Source: Metridium senile
Taxonomy: Eukaryota; Cnidaria; Anthozoa; Actiniaria; Metridiidae
NCBI GenBank assembly: GCA_949775045.1
Contig: OX459104.1
Coordinates: forward strand, 7,791,427 to 7,855,426
Length of the DNA: 64,000 bases
Direction of reading: 5' to 3'
This document shows, one piece after another, positions 56,839-64,000 of the stretch. The position numbers were made by a program, and so were the translations under genes. How positions within the stretch are numbered: position 1 is the stretch's first letter; every line of letters starts with the position of its first letter. Under the pieces are notes generated by a model. The model was not told the DNA's origin and searched no databases. It was given only the letters and a program-made list of their open reading frames with translations.

Positions 56839-58708
56839 CTAAAAAAGATTGTGAACATCACAGGCACGTCGCAAAATGTCCACACACAATTTCTCTAGTG
56901 GCATCCTTGGTGCAGGCACTAATTTACCTTCTGTTAACATGTTCTTTTTAGGGGTCCAAGTGAGTAGTGGCTTGATCTTTAGAGGTTGTTTTACTGCCTG
57001 TCCTTCACCATGATCATTAAGGAAATACCACCAGTTATTTGGTAGTTTATGGAGACGAGTGAGGTCTGGTACTGAGTACATCCTATACCCCCTATGTGCA
57101 GAGTCTTCACCTTTGTTGTGCACAACATATCGCCACACATCAAGATCGATAGAGATGTAGATTGGGGCAATTGAAATGGACTTTAGGGCCGTCTGAATGG
57201 CACTATAAAACTGACGAGAAGCCTCTTCAATTCGGGTCTCATCGGGTTTAATTGGTTTTTCATAGCTTCTGAAATATTAAATGATAAAATTGCATATGTG
57301 ATAACAAATTTGCAAAGGGTTTTAGAAATATATATGTTTCACTCTTTGTGAGTTAAGAATATTTTCTGGAATAAGTATCACTTACATGTACAATTATTTT
57401 ATTTTATTAGTAACCGACTATCTAAGCATAACATTCACTCTTAAAACAGACTTTTACTAATTTCTTAAATTAAGAGTACAAAACTTAAAATAATAAAATT
57501 TGAGTCTTGAAACTTGAAGTAACAAGAGCTCTTATTAAGGATACCTTTTATCAGATTAAGCACATGGACTTGTTTTAAGAATTCTTATTTAGAATAATGT
57601 TTGTTTTAACAATGAAGTTACTTGTTGTACCAAATTGGTCCAAATGATTGGACTAAAGGCTTATGAATTATTAATGAGTTTTTTAAGCACTTAATTATAA
57701 CCTTAAAACAATTAAATTACAGCGTATGTTGGTCTGATCCGCGGTTATTTGATGTGTGTATGATTATGATCATCGCGGAGAAATAAGCAATTTATGCAAT
57801 TGTAATTATAGAAGCCTGAAAAAAAAATTTGGGACTGAATTCGGGACTGAATCCCGTTGAAGTCCCGAATTATTTTCGGGCTTCTATAATTGCAATTGCA
57901 TAAATTGCTTATTTCTCCACGACGATCATAATCATACACACATCTTATTCTAAGTAAATTGTATACTGGTACTCATTCTAATCTGAACTTGTTTTAAGTG
58001 TTCTTTACCTTAAAACAAGACAAATTCTTAAACAAGTAAATGCTTGTTATAAGCAGTTTGTGCTTGATTCAATGTTTTTTTTTACTTAAAACAAGTACTG
58101 TAAAACAAGTATCTCGTGCTTAACCTGGGACATTAAAATAAGTGCATTTTGTTTGTGTTTTAAGAAAATATGTTTAAGAGTGATTTATTTATTTATTTAT
58201 AAGATTCCCCATAAAAAAAATACAACAAACAATAGTTTGTACACTTAAACTTGGTTTGAAGTATATTTTAAGGAATATTGCAATGTTTCATAGCTCATTT
58301 TTTCATCATGCAAATACTGACCTCAATAATTCTAAAGTGAGATGCTCTGCTGGTTCCCAAGTGCTTCGCTCCATTGGCCAGTCAACCCACTTGACTAGAT
58401 ACTCGTTATCCTTCACACCAACAACATTAAAACAAATTCATACGTTTTACTTAGACTGAAAGCTTACTATTACTTTTGAACTAAAGTTTATAAGCAATAC
58501 AATACAATAAGGTTATTATTATTATATATTATATACTCACTTTCTTAACTTTTCTGCGATGGATTAATCGCTCTACTTGAAATTTTTTGCTGTAGGTCTT
58601 CCGTTTATGGGCTGTGTCATATAGTACAACACTTGAGAAATTGTGCAACTGTCTGTAGTCGATAACACGCTGAACACGATCCACACGACGATCCGCTCTT
58701 GACGCCAT
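56839..58708 (-). CDS. Chromodomain protein of the large transposon, three exons
   Basis: Exons 58708-58541, 58410-58322 and 57268-56839 join in frame with GT/AG sites to give 228 residues. The ATG at 58708 lies just inside the subterminal inverted repeat. Exons 1 and 2 together form a chromodomain at about 42-85: KFQVERLIHRRKVKK, then DNEYLVKWVDWPME, then STWEPAEHL. F43, W64 and W67 sit where HP1-type chromodomains have the aromatic cage that holds methyl-lysine (recalled alignment). The intron splits the domain between its first two strands. The remaining 140 residues (SYEKPIKPDETRIEEASRQF to DILRRACDVHNLF) are not recognised. Convergence with the transposase gene and position inside the same ends suggest an accessory factor, perhaps directing the element to marked chromatin (inference). 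Confidence 0.85.
57751..57943. mobile_element. Palindromic MITE in the chromodomain gene's second intron
   Basis: GATGTGTGTATGATTATGATC and GATCATAATCATACACACATC are the ends, and AGAAATAAGCAATTTATGCA and its complement continue the arms. The loop holds GGGACTGAATTCGGGACTGA. Confidence 0.88.
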
Positions 58709-58762
58709 TTTGAAATTCAATTCTCATTCAAAAAACCGCTGACTCCTAACGGGCGCGCGTGA

Positions 58763-58780
58763 CCGGAATAGTTGGCGATG
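58763..58780 (-). repeat. 18 bp subterminal inverted repeat, right
   Basis: Reverse complement of 51539-51556, 55-72 bp upstream of the chromodomain ATG, so it may double as promoter DNA for that gene (inference). Confidence 0.8.
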
Positions 58781-58927
58781 ATCACGATCTGTGGTCAGAA
58801 ACTGATAATGCTATTGTAATAGAATACTTTAGTAAGTATTTATAACAATATTTCTGTAAGCAGACTAGGTTTAGCAATTTTCTGTTGTCGAAAAAAGCAT
58901 TGAAAGTAATGTTTTGATTTGAGGCAG

Positions 58928-59028
58928 ATTTTGAAAGTTACAAGGTTCAATTCATTTATGCAAATTTCAAAACAAATTTAAAATCAAGTTTGGAAGAATA
59001 AATCGAGGCTTCCAACCTCGATAGGAAC
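58928..59028 (-). repeat. Right terminal inverted repeat of the large transposon
   Basis: Its reverse complement starts GTTCCTATCGAGGTTGGAAG and continues parallel to the left end for about 100 bp. Confidence 0.85.
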
Positions 59029-59404
59029 GCTTCTGTAGGTTTGGCTGTAACCATGTTATCAATAACAATGTCTATAAAAAAAAATGATTAAAGAAGTGAT
59101 CATCTTTGAGAAGGCGGCCTTACTTTGAGACTCACATGGTTGAGTGTAAGCACAAGTCGCTAGTCTTGTACCTTCTTCGCTTGAAATGCTTGAAATCGTC
59201 CTTTTTTCTTCGGTAGACCTTTAGATTAGATAGATAGAGATAGATAGATAGTTTATTAATATACAAACTTAGCAACCTTACGGTTGAATTACGTTATATT
59301 TACAATATATAATATAGTATAATAATAATAAGTTACAAAAATACAATAAAGGTATAGTAAAATATGTAAAAATATAAAATGTGTCGTAATATTTAAAAGG
59401 AGGT

Positions 59405-61714
59405 CTAAGCCTTAAGTGAATTGGAAATTATAAAACTGTTTCGAAATCTGTTGTTCTTAAAAACTGGATTAAAAGTATGAGTCCTCCTTAAGTTATACTT
59501 GGAAAGATTAGACTTTGGTAATAACTTATAAAGTTTACTGTCTTTATTGTCCATAGTGTTCTTGAAGAGCTTATCGGTAAGTAGTTGTCGTCGGTATGAT
59601 AGAGTTGTAAGGCTAGCTTTCTCAAGGGCGTCTTCGTATGAAAAAGACGGGAAAATAATTCGCAGAGCCCTTTTCTGCAATGCTTCAAGATCTTGAGACA
59701 GGTAAGCTGGTAGACTGTCGTGGTACACTGGAGAGGCATATTCAGTAAGCGGGCGAATACATGTACGATAAAAATTCACAAGTTCGTTGGAGCCAAGGCT
59801 TGAGCGCTTTAGTTGTCTTAAACAATAGAGGCGCTTCCTCACTTTCTTAGTAATTTCGTCGATATGGTGATTCCACTTAAGGTCGTTTGAAATATGTAGA
59901 CCCAGAATCTTAGTGTGAGAGACGACGTCAATTTCTTTACCATTGATGACAATAGGGTCAGGATTTAATGACCCTGTGCGACTGAAGGTGATTCTCAGCT
60001 CTTTGCATTTGCTCTCATTTAGCTGAAACTTGTCTAAAACGGCACACGAAGCAAAGGTGTCTACAGCGGTCTGGATGCTGCTACCTTTTCCCTTGGGGAT
60101 AACTTCAGAGATCGTGGTATCATCGACATACTTCCAAAGGTTAATACCAGGTATGTCAAGGTCGTTAATCATGACGATAAAAAGCCAGGGACCTAATTTT
60201 GTCCCTTGGGGGACTCCGGCTGGAATAGCACCCCACTCAGAGAAACAATCTTGGCTGAGTTTGACCCGTTGATATCTTTGTGTCAGGAAATCAGATATCC
60301 AAACAATAACTGCATCAGGCAAATCAAAGGAGTGTAATTTTTTTACCAGGATGTGATGGTCAATAAGGTCAAAGGCTTTTTTAAAGTCGAAAAGCACCAC
60401 CCTAACAGAGGTGCCATTTCCATCTGTTGAACTGTTCCACTCGTGAACCATACTTATAAGCGCCTCAGTGGTACTAGAGTTAGGGATTGTACCGAACTGA
60501 CGAGGATCGATCTTTCTGAGCACAGCGGGTTTGACATAACGGTCAACTACAAATTCCTCCGCCAGTTTAGATAGAACAGGTGTGAGGGAGATGGGTCGTA
60601 GGTGTTTGTTCACGTCAGTAACAGGTGTCTGTTTAGGAATGGGAACAATATCAGCGTGTTTCCAAGACTGCGGTAGCCGCGCTTCAGAAAAGGAAGAATT
60701 GAGAATATCTGTAACAACGGGAGCCAGCAGATCAGCATTCTCTTTCAGCAGCCAGGATGGTATATTATCTGGTCCAGAGGTTTTAGCAGCGTTCAGTGAT
60801 GCGAGTTTCTTTAATACACAGTGCTCAGTAACCACGGGTGTAAAGCTGTGCTGCACATCTAGAGAGGAGAATTCCGGAGCTAGAGGCGTGAAGATGTTCA
60901 TGGGGGCGAGGAAAGCTTCATTGATCACACTAGCTAGAGCAGTAGGACTGGAGTTAGGCCCTGCGTCAATGTGTTTTAGAACTGACTGAGGGTCAGAACG
61001 TGTAGCTGACTGCATTCCTCCAAGGGTCTTAACTTCTTTCCACCATGTGCGCGGCTCACAGTTTCTTAGATGTTCCACTTTGGACTCATAGTACTTGGCT
61101 CTGCATAATTTGCGCTGGCGATTTACTAGATTTCGTAGGCGACGGAAATTGGATAAATCACCACTAGTAAAGGCCATCTGACGCTCATGTATCAGAGATT
61201 TGAGTTGTTTGTTGATCCATCGAGGCTCGTTGGCAATGATTTTTTTAGACTTTAAGGGAAGCAGAATGTCCATGCCTGTCTTTACGATGGTTTCAAGGAT
61301 CTCAGTTTTCTCTTCGCACGTGTCTTTGCTACCCACTAAAAGAGGCAGGTTGACCTCTTCCAGGTATTTCCGCATGGCTAGACGATTAGTTGACCTCAAA
61401 TCTCTCGATTTTAATAAGACCTTGTTATTTGGGAAATCTTGTCTAGCCAGAGGTGGTACCATAACAGTGACGTGGTCTGATAGGCCAAAGGGCGGTAGTT
61501 TTTGGGGCACATCGTAAAAATCGCCGAGGTTTGTAAACACTCGGTCCAATTTATTCTGTCCGCGAGTCGAGAACGGGACGATCTGTTTAAGTCCAAAGGC
61601 ATTTCCTAAGCGTGAAAGTTTCAGATTGTTGAAGTCTCCAAGCAGAATAAGGCCACAAGCGGGAAATAGAGCTTCGATTTTCGAGATTGATTCGTACAGG
61701 TATTTATTGTTCAC
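59405..61714 (-). CDS. LINE endonuclease (C-terminal part) and reverse transcriptase
   Basis: A 769-codon open frame, with first codon GTG within a longer frame and no clear native ATG. LLGDFNN and LSDHVTVMV are late motifs of the AP-type endonuclease. The RT has TSGPDNIPSWLLKE, the RPISLTPVLSKL block, VVLFDFKKAFDLIDH (catalytic Asp), GVPQGTKLGPWLF and KYVDDTTIS (the YVDD active site). The C-terminal part contains YRTCIRPLTEYASPVYH and ALQKRALRIIF, typical of CR1/L2-type LINEs (recalled). The protein would nick target DNA and copy the element's RNA in place. The RT frame is free of stops, but the N-terminal endonuclease is separated from it, so autonomous movement is unlikely. Confidence 0.92.
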   Translation of the reverse strand: MNNKYLYESISKIEALFPACGLILLGDFNNLKLSRLGNAFGLKQIVPFSTRGQNKLDRVFTNLGDFYDVPQKLPPFGLSDHVTVMVPPLARQDFPNNKVLLKSRDLRSTNRLAMRKYLEEVNLPLLVGSKDTCEEKTEILETIVKTGMDILLPLKSKKIIANEPRWINKQLKSLIHERQMAFTSGDLSNFRRLRNLVNRQRKLCRAKYYESKVEHLRNCEPRTWWKEVKTLGGMQSATRSDPQSVLKHIDAGPNSSPTALASVINEAFLAPMNIFTPLAPEFSSLDVQHSFTPVVTEHCVLKKLASLNAAKTSGPDNIPSWLLKENADLLAPVVTDILNSSFSEARLPQSWKHADIVPIPKQTPVTDVNKHLRPISLTPVLSKLAEEFVVDRYVKPAVLRKIDPRQFGTIPNSSTTEALISMVHEWNSSTDGNGTSVRVVLFDFKKAFDLIDHHILVKKLHSFDLPDAVIVWISDFLTQRYQRVKLSQDCFSEWGAIPAGVPQGTKLGPWLFIVMINDLDIPGINLWKYVDDTTISEVIPKGKGSSIQTAVDTFASCAVLDKFQLNESKCKELRITFSRTGSLNPDPIVINGKEIDVVSHTKILGLHISNDLKWNHHIDEITKKVRKRLYCLRQLKRSSLGSNELVNFYRTCIRPLTEYASPVYHDSLPAYLSQDLEALQKRALRIIFPSFSYEDALEKASLTTLSYRRQLLTDKLFKNTMDNKDSKLYKLLPKSNLSKYNLRRTHTFNPVFKNNRFRNSFIISNSLKA

Positions 61715-62231
61715 ATTGTGTAGTTGAGCTCTTTGTGGTTTTAGAAACTGAAATATAAGTCCCTTTTGAATAGATAGGTAGCTTGCTTGATAGATAGTTC
61801 ACGATAAGTTTCATGATAGGCAGTTTCACGATAGATTCACGGTATCTCTCAAAATGGCCTTTCCGAAAACGCTCGACATCTTTTAGTGTGGCCATACCGC
61901 GAATGGTGTGTGGATTTGTAAGTGATTTGAGCGTATTTAAAGACATAGAATCCATAGTTTTGATATCAAAGAAGCCAACAACGCACAAGGTCAACAGTGT
62001 AGCTTTGTTTGACCACGTGCTAATGTCGCAAAGAATCCTGGGTGTTATCGCCTCGGTTTGAAAATCTTCGACGTGGAAACCAAAGACGGCGTTGCATTTT
62101 AAGACTCGTGCCGGCCATAGGCCTGGGCACGAGTAATTAAAGCAAGTAGTTTACGTCTAGATTCTGGACGAATCTCACAGGCAAGCACTTCAGCATAACC
62201 TTCAAGATCACGACGTCGTAAACGTTGTGTA

Positions 62232-62588
62232 TTATTTCTCACTGCAATCATTTCTCCTCGACCGGTTCTTGTTTCTGTCCTTTCTGTGTATTGTGAAGTC
62301 TAATCCGGGGAGTAGCTCACTATTCTGAATGTTAGGTTTTAACCAGGTTTCGCAAAGGAATATAATATCCGTTCCTCTCGACGTCAGGATCTGGAGTTCG
62401 CACATTTTGTTTACAATACTCCTAGCGTTCATGTACAAGCATTTAATACTTGAGCAAAAGGTTTTGTAGTTTGTAGAGTTGACTGGTCCTGGCAGCGGGT
62501 GAATGTCTCCACTTAGGTTACATTTTATAATTTGTGGGTTGAAAGAAGCCGTGGAATTTGCGTAATATTTGAGTCGTCGTTTCAACAA
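62232..62588 (-). pseudogene. LINE endonuclease N-terminal fragment
   Basis: LSGDIHPLPGP is the leader typical of CR1/L2-like elements. IKCLYMNARSIVNK, DIIFLCETWL and LPGLDFTIHRKDR are early AP-endonuclease motifs (Asn and Glu residues). The frame then shifts near 62263. The second frame continues GEMIAVRNNTQRLRRRDLEG and ACEIRPESRRKLLALI before the inserted stretch. Confidence 0.85.
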
Positions 62589-62599
62589 TCGGAATTAGA

Positions 62600-62840
62600 T
62601 TGGTCATGAATGACATCGTGTAAGTTGCAGAGTGACATTTAGCCCAGGTATCTTAACAGTGTTGCCTGCTTTACTAATCAATTGCAAAGCGTGCGTAGAT
62701 TCATATTTGAGTGAGTTTTGATGTAGTGACTCTTCAGTTCTAGTAAGTAAGATATGAGCAGAACTTTACAAAATATTAAGAGCCACAGTCTTCCCTGGCC
62801 GACTCGCTTGAATGCCATTATTAAAATAGTCTGAAGTTGT
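62600..62840. other. Short stretch with no gene between LINE and GPCR 4
   Basis: No recognised coding or repeat sequence. It forms the 3' side of the last receptor gene. Confidence 0.4.
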
Positions 62841-62842
62841 CT

Positions 62843-64000
62843 TTAACGGCCAATCAGCTCTTTCAGAACTTGTCGACATGCATGACGAAGATCTGTAAAT
62901 CTTACGACATAAATGACAGGATTCGTACATGAGTTTATGCAAAAAACAAATAGCGAAAATAACATGAAAAGAGAAGATGCCTTAGTTATTCTATTAATAA
63001 TCAAGCCTGCACACAACAGTGGTATGTAACAAAGGAGTAACCATCCCATAATAATCAACATTGTGTTTAGGGATTTTTTGTACTTGACAACATCAAAGTT
63101 GTCGCGTGATGAGTTGGGTTGCTGGGCGTGTACTTGTGCTGAGTTGGCTTGATGGGCGTGTACTTGTGGTGAGTTGTGTTGCTTGGCGTGTACTTGTGAT
63201 GAGTTGTGTTGCTGGGCGTGTACTTGTGGTGAGTTGGATTGCTGGGCGTGTACTTGTGGTGAGTTGGCTTGATGTGCGTGTACTTGTGGTGAGTTGTGTT
63301 GCTGGACGTGTACTTGTGATGAGTTGTGTTGCTGGGCGTTTACTTGTGATGAGTTGTGTTGCTGGGCGTGTACTTGTGGTGAGTTGGCTTGATTGGCGTG
63401 TACTTGTGGTGAGTTGGGTTGCTGGGCGTGTACTTGTGATGAGTGGGGTTGCTGGGCGTGTACTTGTAATAAGTTGGGTTGCTGGGCGTGTACTTGTGAT
63501 GTGTAACGATATAGAGCGTTGAAAGACTTGACGTAAAAAACGCAGATCATCAACAATATCAGAAATCCCAAAATCCCGCTTATCATGTCATAATAAATAA
63601 GGAAATTCTCGACGTTCATCACCGTCAATGTGTAGAAAAGCACCAGAATCCATGCCAACAGGACTAATCCAATAACCCTTCTTCTAGTGACAATCAATCT
63701 GTAACGTTGCTTGAGAGTAAGAGCCAAATATCTGTCGATACTTATCAATAATGACATGACGAAAGACATGGAGGCCAGATAAAGTCCTAATATATATGTC
63801 GCACTACTAGTACTGCAAATATCATCTATACTTATCTGCAGATAGAACACTTGCCTTACAATAGTTAAACCACTGTACACTAAAGCAACCAGAAAATCTG
63901 TGAGCGCCATGCTTGCGATCAACAAATAGGAAGGTTTATGTAGATTGGGAGATTTCAAGATGGCGACGACGATGAGAGCGTTTCCAAGTGTTGCAAGAAT
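62843..64000 (-). CDS. Rhodopsin-class GPCR, paralogue 4 (13 ICL3 decapeptides), 5' end outside window
   Basis: The receptor frame runs in from the window edge: ILATLGNALIVVAILKSPNL (helix 1, with GN) is read from 64000 down, so the gene continues to the right. The apparent start at 63958 is a TTG within helix 1 and is not the real start. MALTDFLVAL, ISIDRYLAL, LLAW and NPVIYVVRFTD are intact, and the C-terminus (RHACRQVLKELIGR) is identical to that of paralogue 2. Loop 3 carries thirteen decapeptides, with variants HAHQAN, HAKQHN and HAQQHN that recur in blocks (SPQVHAHQAN). This is the longest repeat in the array. It is separated from the rest by the 7.6 kb transposon and the LINE. Confidence 0.95.
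   Translation of the reverse strand: MLATLGNALIVVAILKSPNLHKPSYLLIASMALTDFLVALVYSGLTIVRQVFYLQISIDDICSTSSATYILGLYLASMSFVMSLLISIDRYLALTLKQRYRLIVTRRRVIGLVLLAWILVLFYTLTVMNVENFLIYYDMISGILGFLILLMICVFYVKSFNALYRYTSQVHAQQPNLLQVHAQQPHSSQVHAQQPNSPQVHANQANSPQVHAQQHNSSQVNAQQHNSSQVHVQQHNSPQVHAHQANSPQVHAQQSNSPQVHAQQHNSSQVHAKQHNSPQVHAHQANSAQVHAQQPNSSRDNFDVVKYKKSLNTMLIIMGWLLLCYIPLLCAGLIINRITKASSLFMLFSLFVFCINSCTNPVIYVVRFTDLRHACRQVLKELIGR

Larger units (their letters stand above)
51424..59028. mobile_element. 7.6 kb DNA transposon encoding a RAG1-like transposase and a chromodomain protein
   Basis: The ends are long imperfect inverted repeats. Left (51424-51510) starts GTTCCTATCGAGGTTGGAAG and contains AAATTTGTTTTGAAATTTGC. 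Right (58928-59028) carries the same in reverse, with one indel of about 14 bp. A perfect 18 bp subterminal inverted repeat (CATCGCCAACTATTCCGG) lies at 51539-51556 and 58763-58780. Inside are two convergent intron-bearing genes: transposase (+) at 52350-56796 and chromodomain protein (-) at 56839-58708, with stops only 42 bp apart. No clear target duplication is visible next to the ends, so the outermost base is uncertain by a few positions. Introns carry palindromic MITEs. One frameshift in the transposase suggests this copy is inactive or has a sequence error. Confidence 0.85.
59218..62590 (-). mobile_element. CR1/L2-like LINE, 5' end disrupted
   Basis: On the minus strand the element runs from an endonuclease start (about 62590) to a CTATCTATC-type 3' microsatellite tail (59250-59222). 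The endonuclease is split. 62588-62232 carries its N-terminus, and a shifted frame continues to 62105. About 370 bp of unrelated sequence with a short palindrome (CTCGTGCC/GGCACGAG) follows. The remaining endonuclease and full RT lie in 61714-59405. Confidence 0.85.

Noticed and set aside
63106..63522. 138-codon plus-strand frame opposite GPCR 4
   Set aside because: Same reason: the antisense of the decapeptide repeat.

Overview
The window reads as nuclear DNA of an animal, most likely a cnidarian and probably an anthozoan (inference). It is AT-rich, with intron-bearing genes using GT/AG splice sites, a ZIC transcription factor, a metazoan ethanolamine kinase, a tandem family of rhodopsin-class receptors, and a dense load of short inverted-repeat elements, tRNA-derived SINEs, Penelope-like remains and LINEs. 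Most of the sequence is repeat. About ten loci carry supportable coding sequence.

Region 1 (1-8.9 kb) holds four exons of an ethanolamine kinase on the minus strand. The introns are packed with foldback elements, and the last exons lie left of the window. Region 2 (8.9-18 kb) has one good tRNA-Arg(ACG), many MITEs and long low-complexity tracts. Region 3 (18.5-20.1 kb) is an intronless ZIC-type zinc-finger gene. Region 4 (20-37.4 kb) has no convincing host gene. It holds microsatellites, three sizeable tandem satellites (about 50, 150 and 130 bp), nested MITEs, Penelope terminal repeats with hammerhead-like motifs, and a LINE 3' fragment.

Region 5 (37.5-48.6 kb, resuming at 62.8-64 kb) is a tandem array of class A GPCR genes, all on the minus strand: three complete, one cut by the window end and one pseudogene. 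Each complete or partial receptor carries a decapeptide repeat in intracellular loop 3, present in 4, 5, 11 or 13 copies depending on the paralogue. The flanks, including a tRNA-like SINE head, were duplicated with the genes.

Region 6 (51.42-59.03 kb) is the most interesting part: a 7.6 kb DNA transposon with imperfect inverted ends. It encodes a nine-exon transposase on the plus strand. Convergent to it, on the minus strand, is a three-exon chromodomain protein. The transposase has the acid, CxxC and H-x4-H-x19-E layout of RAG1, with local spacings that match RAG1 exactly. A catalytic gene tail-to-tail with a gene for a putative histone reader, between inverted repeats, resembles the RAG1/RAG2 arrangement, but with a chromodomain instead of kelch/PHD. 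Region 7 (59.2-62.6 kb) is a minus-strand CR1/L2-like LINE with a long intact reverse-transcriptase frame and a disrupted endonuclease end.

All splice models were read by eye from frame continuity and GT/AG sites. Comparisons with RAG1, ETNK, ZIC and HP1 rest on recalled family knowledge, not on searches.
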